Positions 58,451 to 64,000 of a DNA stretch of 64,000 nucleotides are shown one piece after another. Below the pieces are notes generated by a model that had not been told where the DNA came from, made no database searches, and worked only from the letters and a program-made list of their open reading frames with translations. The translations under genes and the position numbers were made by a program. Source of the DNA: an uncultured Alphaproteobacteria bacterium (GTDB lineage: Bacteria; Pseudomonadota; Alphaproteobacteria; Caulobacterales; Caulobacteraceae); the NCBI GenBank assembly GCA_937920085.1, contig CALETE010000010.1:1-64000 (forward strand), written 5' to 3'. How positions within the stretch are numbered: the stretch's first letter is position 1; every line of letters starts with the position of its first letter.

Positions 58451-59787
58451 CGTTCGAAGACCCCAACCAGCTCAATGTGTGGCGACCACAGGAACTGATC
58501 GACCGGCAGGATATGTTTTAGGACAAAGCCTGCATCCACCAGGGTCTTTGCATCCCGGGCAAAGGTCGCCGGGTTGCAAGATACGCCAATCACCCGAGCG
58601 ACGGACGAACGAGCAAGCTCCGCTGACTGCTCTGCAGCCCCAGACCGTGGTGGGTCAAAAACAACGGTGTCGATCCGCTTGAGCTCCTCAGCCAAAACCG
58701 GGCGACGGACAAGGTCGCGGGCTTCAGCGACAATGCCCTTTAGGCCCGGCGCTGTGGCGGTTGCTGCGGTAACAGCCCGAATAGCCGGGGCTGACATTTC
58801 AACGGCTAAGACTGGGGCGATCGCCGCCAAGGGGAAGGTAAAGGTGCCGACACCACTGAACAGGTCGGCTATGCGACCTGCTCCCGCTGCAGCCCGCGCC
58901 ACGAAGGCACTCATCATAGCCTCAGCTTCTACCGTCGCCTGAAGAAAGGCGCCGGCCGGCAAGGCAACGGTAGCCGGGCCAAAACGAACCGTTGGCTGGC
59001 GGGCCATAAAGGCGATCTCGCCATCAATGGTGACCCGCGCAAAATCAGCCTCAGCGGCGCGTTCCGCCAGGGTCATCCGGGCATCAGCAGACAGGCCACC
59101 AGACTTAGCCTCGACACCGGATATGTCGATGTCCAAACCTGCTGCCGTCAAGGTCACGTGAAGGGTTGGAGCTGACTTGTGATGCTCAAACAGCGGGGCG
59201 GCCAAACGGCGCAGGGCGGGCAGTGCGGCATCGAGGCGCGGATCGGCCACCGGACAGCGGGAGATTTCAACCACCGACCATGACTTACGCGCCTTGAATC
59301 CCAATAGAGCTTCATCGCGCGTGCCCTTTCGGGCGTGGAGCGCAATGCGGCGCCTACTGCCAGGTTTCGCGGCTATGGCCGTTAGAATATCGGTTTCCAA
59401 GTGCTGCAGGGCCAAGGTGCCCCTCAGGCGCTCGACCTTCCAACTCAGATAAGCCTTAGCCTCCCAGTGCTGGAGTGCGCATCCGCCGCAGACTCCGAAA
59501 TGGGGACAGAGCGGCTCCACCCGTTCGGCACTCTGAACCAAGATCCGATCGAGTTCCCGGCGCTCGCCCCCACCAATGACCCGGACCATCTCGCCAGGAA
59601 GGGCGAAGGGCGCATAAATTGTTTTCCCATCTGGTGTCTTGCCGACACCGTCCCCCTCTCCGCCAACAGAGTCGATACGCAGGTCTAAAGGCGGACCGCT
59701 GACCGGGGTCAATACTGTGGGGCGAGGGCCAGACCTTTGAGATCCGAACCGCTGGCCTTTGCCCGGGGGGCGTTTGGAATGTTTCAT
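58447..59787 (-). CDS. 23S rRNA uracil-5-methyltransferase, RlmD/RumA-type
   Basis: This 446-aa protein makes 5-methyluridine in 23S rRNA (RlmD at U1939, RlmC at U747) or tRNA (TrmA); the exact target cannot be fixed by eye. An N-terminal TRAM-like domain (about 35-85) precedes a 4Fe-4S cluster: Cys94, Cys100 and Cys103 (CPHFGVCGGCALQHW), with a fourth Cys about 180. The SAM motif is DLFSGVGTFTFPLA (about 310), FDPPRSGA is near 380, and the catalytic cysteine is in VIGVSCNPATFARD near 405. The start at 59787 has no alternative nearby. It is a single gene with a convergent neighbour. Confidence 0.93.
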   Translation of the reverse strand: MKHSKRPPGKGQRFGSQRSGPRPTVLTPVSGPPLDLRIDSVGGEGDGVGKTPDGKTIYAPFALPGEMVRVIGGGERRELDRILVQSAERVEPLCPHFGVCGGCALQHWEAKAYLSWKVERLRGTLALQHLETDILTAIAAKPGSRRRIALHARKGTRDEALLGFKARKSWSVVEISRCPVADPRLDAALPALRRLAAPLFEHHKSAPTLHVTLTAAGLDIDISGVEAKSGGLSADARMTLAERAAEADFARVTIDGEIAFMARQPTVRFGPATVALPAGAFLQATVEAEAMMSAFVARAAAGAGRIADLFSGVGTFTFPLAAIAPVLAVEMSAPAIRAVTAATATAPGLKGIVAEARDLVRRPVLAEELKRIDTVVFDPPRSGAAEQSAELARSSVARVIGVSCNPATFARDAKTLVDAGFVLKHILPVDQFLWSPHIELVGVFER

Positions 59788-59944
59788 GATCAGGGGGGTC
59801 TAGTGGGTTTTCACATCAAATGAAAACAGAACGGCAGGCTGCGTCTTAAAAGGACTGCAGAGCCGCATGATTTTGCGGATCAATTCCAGAAATTTAGGGG
59901 TCGACAAAGGCTTGGTTCGTGCGTTAACACTTTCGCAACCCTAG

Positions 59945-60418
59945 AGAGCGACAGGCAATGCTGCGGCAGGAAGTTTCGCCGGCGCGGTCACAGGTGCAGT
60001 GGTTGGATCGAGCCTCGCAAACCGCAGATCAAAAAAGGATGGGGCCCTATTTGTTGCCATCGTCGGTGCCACCGTGGGCGCGGGCATGAGCCAGGGCGCA
60101 TGCGCCCGGCCCTCGGGCTATTATGACAATCGCGACTATGGCGATCGCTACGACGACCACTACGGCCGGGTCAGGTCCTATGATCGGTACAGCTATGGTG
60201 CAGGCGCTTATGGCTATCAGGAGCGTCGCACGGTTTTCGTCCGCCAATATGACGCCCCGCCGGTCTATAGCCAGGAAAGCTATTATACCTATCAGGGCCC
60301 AAGTTATGGCAGTTGCACCCTTGCCGAAAGTCCCGTTTATCTCCCAGACGGGCGCATCCAGCGGCGTTACGTTCGGGTCTGCGCGGACCCAAACGGTCGC
60401 TATCAAGTCGTTGACTAA
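59945..60418 (+). pseudogene. 5'-truncated paralogue of the glycine-zipper protein at 61130-61780
   Basis: The frame opens after a TAG at 59942-59944 and encodes a clear glycine-zipper stretch (AAAGSFAGAVTGAVVG, VAIVGATVGAG) followed by a tyrosine/aspartate-rich spacer and a C terminus nearly identical to the protein at 61130-61780 (CTLAESPVYLPDGRIQRRYV, YQVVD). The signal peptide is missing: no plausible start with a signal sequence lies upstream, and the first in-frame start is GTG at 59999, in mid-zipper. The gene therefore seems to have lost its 5' end, or is translated from an unusual start. Glycine-zipper proteins of this type normally sit in the outer membrane or periplasm. Confidence 0.75.
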
Positions 60419-60672
60419 GGGCCGCAAACCTCTCCGAGGACTGGCGAAAGCTATCGCATTTTAATCTAAGCAATCTCTATTCTAAATCGCAGAAAGAGAC
60501 CCCGTCGGCGCGACCAATTGTGCCCTGGCGGCATGCTGAATTGCGCCCTAAGCTTCATTCTGTCTTAGCTAGCCAGGACCTAAGCGGCCCGTTCAAGGGC
60601 CGTTCAGGTTCAGAGCTTCATAAGCCCATTCGACACCAAGGCTTCGGTGCCAAATTTAAGGGAATACTGCCA

Positions 60673-61098
60673 ATGAAATCCACCCTCGCCCTTTGCCTGG
60701 CGGCCACCTGCGCCCTCAGCACCCTGGCCGTCCCGCAATACGCGTCTGCTGCGGACCGTGACTATGGCAGCGGAGATATCTGCGCCTCTCAGAAAAAAGA
60801 CGCCACAACCACAGGAACCCTCGCTGGCGGTGCCATCGGAGCCCTGGCTGGTGCCGCCCTGGCCGGAAAGAAGGACCGCACAGCCGGTGCAATTGTTGGC
60901 GGCCTTGTTGGTGCCGGAGTTGGGCATCAGGTTGGCAAGCACTCCATAAAATGCTCGGTCTATCCCAGGCGCCTGACGCAGACGACCTATAGCCGCCAGA
61001 ATTGTCAGTGGATTACCGAGACCTATGACGGCCGCGATCATGACCTGGAAATCTGCCGAGGCAAGGATGGCGTCTGGTGCCCTAGCGGCCGCAGTTAA
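60673..61098 (+). CDS. Glycine-zipper-2TM domain protein
   Basis: The start at 60673 (ATG after AAGGGA) gives 141 aa with a signal peptide (MKSTLALCLAATCALSTLAV, cleavage near ASA-ADR). The mature protein has a glycine zipper (TTTGTLAGGAIGALAGAALAG and TAGAIVGGLVGAGVGHQVG) forming two membrane-associating segments, then a cysteine-containing C terminus (CSVYPRRLTQTTYSRQNCQWITETYDG) ending in CPSGRS. Such proteins are related to small outer-membrane or periplasmic proteins of the 17-kDa antigen type; the function is unknown. A longer frame to 60520 lacks a signal sequence. Confidence 0.88.
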   Translation: MKSTLALCLAATCALSTLAVPQYASAADRDYGSGDICASQKKDATTTGTLAGGAIGALAGAALAGKKDRTAGAIVGGLVGAGVGHQVGKHSIKCSVYPRRLTQTTYSRQNCQWITETYDGRDHDLEICRGKDGVWCPSGRS

Positions 61099-61129
61099 AT
61101 CTCAAGTAAACGCGCAAGGAGAGTCCTCG

Positions 61130-61780
61130 ATGAACACCGCTTCCACCTTCGCCCGGGCAGGTTTGGTTGGGTTGATGGCCCTCACCGCCATCTCGGCGAC
61201 CCCATCCCTCGCCGCCGCTCAGTCGACGACCTATTATGGGTCCCGGAGCTATGACTATGATCCCTGCCGCCGAGACACGGTGGGGCGCACCACAGCAGGT
61301 GGCATTTTGGGTGCCCTCGCAGGCGCAGCCATCGGCTCTAATGTCGCAGGACACGGCGTTCGCAAAGAAGGTGCCGTGCTCGGTGCCTTGGCGGGCGCTG
61401 CGGTTGGAGCGGGCATTGGGAATAGCTCAGCAGCTTGCCGCCCTGCGCCTAGCCAAGCCTATAACACTGACAATCGCGACTATGGCGGCACGTCCTATCC
61501 CAACGACGGTTATGACGATCGCTATAACAACGGATATGGCTCAGCAGGATATAACGGGGACCATGGTGAGGATGGCTATGGCTATCGGGAGCGCCGCACC
61601 GTGGTGGTTCGCCGATATGAATACCAGCCGGGAAGCCCGTATGTGGTGTCTCAGGCACCGAATAACTCTGGGAATTGCACCCTAGCTGAAAGCCCAATCT
61701 ACCTGCCTGACGGCCGCGTTCAGAAACGCTTCGTGCGGGTTTGCCAGGACGGAGCTGGCCGCTATCAAGTGGTCGACTAA
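61130..61780 (+). CDS. Glycine-zipper protein with CTLAES-type C terminus
   Basis: The start at 61130 (ATG after AAGGAGAG) gives 216 aa with a signal peptide (cleavage near AAA-QST). The mature part has two glycine-zipper segments (TTAGGILGALAGAAIGSNVAG and GAVLGALAGAAVGAGIGNSS), a long Tyr/Asp/Gly/Asn-rich repetitive linker, and a C-terminal domain of about 40 residues (CTLAESPIYLPDGRVQKRFV ... YQVVD) that is shared with the truncated copy at 59945-60418. I do not recognise the C-terminal family. It lies 32 bp after the preceding glycine-zipper gene, and a terminator follows. Confidence 0.88.
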   Translation: MNTASTFARAGLVGLMALTAISATPSLAAAQSTTYYGSRSYDYDPCRRDTVGRTTAGGILGALAGAAIGSNVAGHGVRKEGAVLGALAGAAVGAGIGNSSAACRPAPSQAYNTDNRDYGGTSYPNDGYDDRYNNGYGSAGYNGDHGEDGYGYRERRTVVVRRYEYQPGSPYVVSQAPNNSGNCTLAESPIYLPDGRVQKRFVRVCQDGAGRYQVVD

Positions 61781-61794
61781 TTCAAGACGTGGCA

Positions 61795-61815
61795 CCGCCA
61801 GCGCCTCACTGGCGG
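61795..61815. terminator. Intrinsic terminator after glycine-zipper gene
   Basis: CCGCCAG and CTGGCGG form a perfect 7-bp stem with a 7-nt loop (outer GACG/CGTC bases could extend it through a small bulge). On the plus strand it is followed by CTATCTGCTTTTCTGG. It separates the glycine-zipper genes from convergent tlyA. Confidence 0.7.
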
Positions 61816-61820
61816 CGTCG

Positions 61821-62555
61821 CTATCTGCTTTTCTGGGCGTGAACCAGGTACTCGACCTGGCCTGAACCCCCAAAAATCGGGCTTTCGGTTTTCGCCTTAA
61901 CCGTCCAGCCGGATGCCTCCAAGAAGTCTGTGACATCGGCCTGCACCCGGGCCAAAATTTCAGGGTTTTTCACCATTCCGCCCTTCCCCACGCCATCGGG
62001 GCCGGCCTCGAACTGCGGCTTGATGAGGGCGATGAGGTCAGCGTCTCGTCCGGCTAGGCTCAAAGCAACGGGAAGAACCTTGGCAAGGCCGATAAAGCTT
62101 GCATCGCAAACCACCACATCGGGCACTTGCGGCACGAGGGTTTGATCAAGATTGCGCGCGTCTACCCCCTCCAAAACGACGATCCTGGGGTCGTTTCTAA
62201 GGCTGTGGTCTAGCTGATTTTGACCGACATCGACGGCGTAAACTACCCTCGCCCCCCGCGAGATTGAGACCTCCGTAAAGCCGCCCGTGGATGCGCCGAT
62301 ATCCAGCACGCATCGCCCCACCATGGGAATGGACCAAAGGTCCAAGGCATGAACCAACTTTAAGGCCCCCCGTCCGACCCAAGGATGGGCGGGGATGATC
62401 TGCAAATCCGCGTCAGGGTCCAATAACTCCGAGGCCTTGGCGACCAGGTGACCATTGGCCATGACACCGCCAGCAGAAATGGCAGCCTGGGCCTTGGCGC
62501 GGCTTGCTACCAAACCGCGCGCCACCAGCAAGGCGTCTACGCGAAGCTTGGGCAT
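61821..62555 (-). CDS. tlyA: TlyA-family rRNA 2'-O-methyltransferase
   Basis: This 244-aa protein has an N-terminal S4 RNA-binding domain (about 1-60, LRVDALLVARGLVASRAKAQAAISAGGVMANG) and an FtsJ-like methyltransferase domain with DIGASTGGFTEVSISRGARVVYAVDVG (about 86-112) and VCDASFIGL. TlyA methylates cytidines of 16S and 23S rRNA in mycobacteria; older annotations call it hemolysin A. Lys, Asp and Glu residues of the FtsJ-like site can be traced but not assigned firmly. It directly abuts the end of the acyl-CoA ligase gene (0-bp gap), so the two are on one transcript. Confidence 0.92.
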   Translation of the reverse strand: MPKLRVDALLVARGLVASRAKAQAAISAGGVMANGHLVAKASELLDPDADLQIIPAHPWVGRGALKLVHALDLWSIPMVGRCVLDIGASTGGFTEVSISRGARVVYAVDVGQNQLDHSLRNDPRIVVLEGVDARNLDQTLVPQVPDVVVCDASFIGLAKVLPVALSLAGRDADLIALIKPQFEAGPDGVGKGGMVKNPEILARVQADVTDFLEASGWTVKAKTESPIFGGSGQVEYLVHAQKSR

Positions 62556-64000
62556 TTAGCCCAGGTCAGCGAACAGCTTTTTAAGCTCGTTCTTCAAAAT
62601 CTTGCCATTGGCATTACGCGGCAGGGTTTCGTGCCAGAATTTAACCTGGACCGGCACCTTGAAGGCCGCGAGGTGTTCGGCGACATGGGCGCGCAATTCC
62701 GCCTCCGTTGCGCTTGCGCCTTGTTTTAAGGTGACCACTGCGCCCGGTTCTTCACCCAAGGTGCGGTGAGGAATACCGACGACCGCGGCGTCCATGACCG
62801 CAGGATGGTCATAGAGGATGTTCTCCACCTCAATGCAGTAGATGTTTTCCCCGCCCCGGATCAGCATGTCCTTTGCGCGATCGATGATGAAACAGAACCC
62901 CTCTTCGTCGACCCTAGCGAGATCACCGGTCCTCACCCATCCATCCACAAACGTCTGGGCCGTGGCCTCGGGCTTATTCCAATAGAGCTTCACCACCTGT
63001 GGGCCGCGTGCCCAGAGTTCGCCAACTTGGTTGGGTGCCAGAACCGTGACGCCATCAGCGGGATCGCGAATTTCGAGATCGGAAACCGGAACGGCAGGCC
63101 CACAGCTATCTGGACGATTGGCGTAGTCCTCGGCTCCATGATTGGTCACAGTGGCGCAGGTTTCGGTCATGCCCCAGCCATTGCCCGGCGAGGACTTGGG
63201 GAAGGTTTCCTTGATCTTGCGGACCAGTTCCGGCGCAGATGGTGCACCGCCATAGGAGACGCTCTGCAGGGACGACAGATCGTACTTTTCACGCAGGGGA
63301 TGCTCGATCAACTGCCACGCTATGGTCGGCACGCCACCGGCCAAAGTGACCCGCTCGCGCTCGATCATCTCAAAGGCCCGAACCACATCCCACTTGTGCA
63401 TCATGACCAGCTTTGCCCCACCCGCCAGGGATGGGTTCAATATGGCGATACATCCTGTGGCGTGGAAAAAGGGCACCGAGAGCAAGGCCGCCGACTGAGG
63501 CGCTGCGGGATCGGGCTGGGGCGGCGTTTCGCCCCGACGCAGGAAGGCCCGCGCTCCGATGACGACTGACGCCATGATGTTGGAATTGACGCCTCGGTGC
63601 GTGGCTAGCGCCCCCTTTGGGCGCCCCGTGGTGCCAGAGGTATAGAATATGGTGGCATCATCGTCTGGCTGGATGTCCACATCCGGCAGGGCCTGATCGG
63701 CAAGACTTCCCCAGGCAGGGGGTGCACCAATCACTGACTCTAGCTTCGTCACCAGGGGATGGGCGATGTCCTCCCGGGCTCGGCTGACATAAATCTTTTC
63801 CAGGTCGGGGCAGTTGGGCAGGTGCTCACGCAGGCGCTCAAAGCGCTCATTGTCGACCAGGACAACCTTAGTGCCGGAGTCGGTCAGGCCGTATTCGAGC
63901 TCTTCCCCCGTCCACCAAGCGTTGAGGGGTGTTACGATGGCCCCGAGGGACACAGCCGCATAAAAGGCGACCGGCCATTCGGGAAGGTTGCGCATGACCA
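62556..64000 (-). CDS. Acyl-CoA ligase / AMP-dependent synthetase, 5' end outside window
   Basis: The frame is open to the last base of the window, so the N terminus is missing. A methionine codon at 63995 lies inside the conserved 'MRNLPEWPVAFYAAV' segment that normally sits about 80-100 residues into the protein, so it is not the start. The visible part has YTSGTTGRPKGA (AMP-binding P-loop), GWGMTETCATVT, WVRTGDLA, and the C-terminal LPRNANGKILKN with the catalytic lysine. It adenylates a carboxylic acid and forms a CoA thioester; the chain length is not evident. It ends next to tlyA. Confidence 0.92.
   Translation of the reverse strand, partial: VMRNLPEWPVAFYAAVSLGAIVTPLNAWWTGEELEYGLTDSGTKVVLVDNERFERLREHLPNCPDLEKIYVSRAREDIAHPLVTKLESVIGAPPAWGSLADQALPDVDIQPDDDATIFYTSGTTGRPKGALATHRGVNSNIMASVVIGARAFLRRGETPPQPDPAAPQSAALLSVPFFHATGCIAILNPSLAGGAKLVMMHKWDVVRAFEMIERERVTLAGGVPTIAWQLIEHPLREKYDLSSLQSVSYGGAPSAPELVRKIKETFPKSSPGNGWGMTETCATVTNHGAEDYANRPDSCGPAVPVSDLEIRDPADGVTVLAPNQVGELWARGPQVVKLYWNKPEATAQTFVDGWVRTGDLARVDEEGFCFIIDRAKDMLIRGGENIYCIEVENILYDHPAVMDAAVVGIPHRTLGEEPGAVVTLKQGASATEAELRAHVAEHLAAFKVPVQVKFWHETLPRNANGKILKNELKKLFADLG

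Noticed and set aside
62766..63569. Plus-strand frame of 267 codons opposite the acyl-CoA ligase
   Set aside because: It is a shadow of the ligase, whose motifs run through the same stretch on the other strand.
1..64000. CRISPR arrays, rRNA genes, insertion sequences, integrases
   Set aside because: No regularly spaced repeats, rRNA-like sequence, transposase or integrase motifs were seen on either strand.

Overview
The window reads as a chromosome segment of a stalked-bacterium relative (Alphaproteobacteria, Caulobacterales, probably Caulobacteraceae). The evidence is three tandem short flagellins (273-276 aa) beside FlaF and FlbT, a divergent FlmG-like flagellin glycosyltransferase, sigma-54-type promoters in front of two flagellins, and a core block gyrA / coaD / two cyclophilins / queA / tgt. 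Coding density is high, many neighbours overlap by 4 bp (ATGA), and GC looks moderately high by eye; GC was not computed.

Layout. 1-3.3 kb: accessory region with the C-terminal remnant of a glutathione S-transferase gene and a two-gene Type II restriction-modification operon (C5-cytosine methyltransferase plus a possibly XamI-like nuclease). 3.3-7.4 kb: ABC-F ATPase, rlmE-ppx, hspQ. 7.5-14 kb: a TonB-dependent receptor facing a 1299-aa Pls/PosA-type NRPS-like membrane protein. 14-20 kb: tamA-tamB, outer-membrane assembly. 20.3-23.8 kb: operon of a circularly permuted ATP-grasp, an alpha-E protein and a transglutaminase ending in polyglutamine. 24-26.6 kb: secreted M20 amidohydrolase, tRNA-Lys(UUU), a lipoprotein. 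26.6-35.8 kb: queuosine genes, EEP and HD hydrolases, cyclophilins, coaD, gyrA, ssb.

35.9-46.6 kb: flagellar filament region. flbT-flaF, three flagellins, a FlaG-like protein and a large beta-propeller protein with flagellin-like motifs lie on the minus strand; the flmG-like gene diverges from them. Together they cover filament subunits, their post-transcriptional control (FlbT), secretion (FlaF) and probable glycosylation (FlmG).

46.7-64 kb: MoxR ATPase, a universal stress protein, a coupled operon of HD nucleotidase / tyrosine phosphatase / NUDIX-wHTH regulator, a medium-chain reductase, PepSY and sterol-desaturase membrane proteins, an SDR, a small operon of basic and pentapeptide-like proteins (one gene only 56 codons), DCC and DUF3429 proteins, an RlmD/TrmA-type methyltransferase, a cluster of glycine-zipper proteins including a 5'-truncated copy, tlyA, and an acyl-CoA ligase cut by the window edge.

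No CRISPR array, rRNA, insertion sequence or integrase was found. The least explained items are the restriction-modification pair, the NRPS-like protein, the filament-associated propeller protein, the HD/PTP/NUDIX operon and the glycine-zipper cluster.
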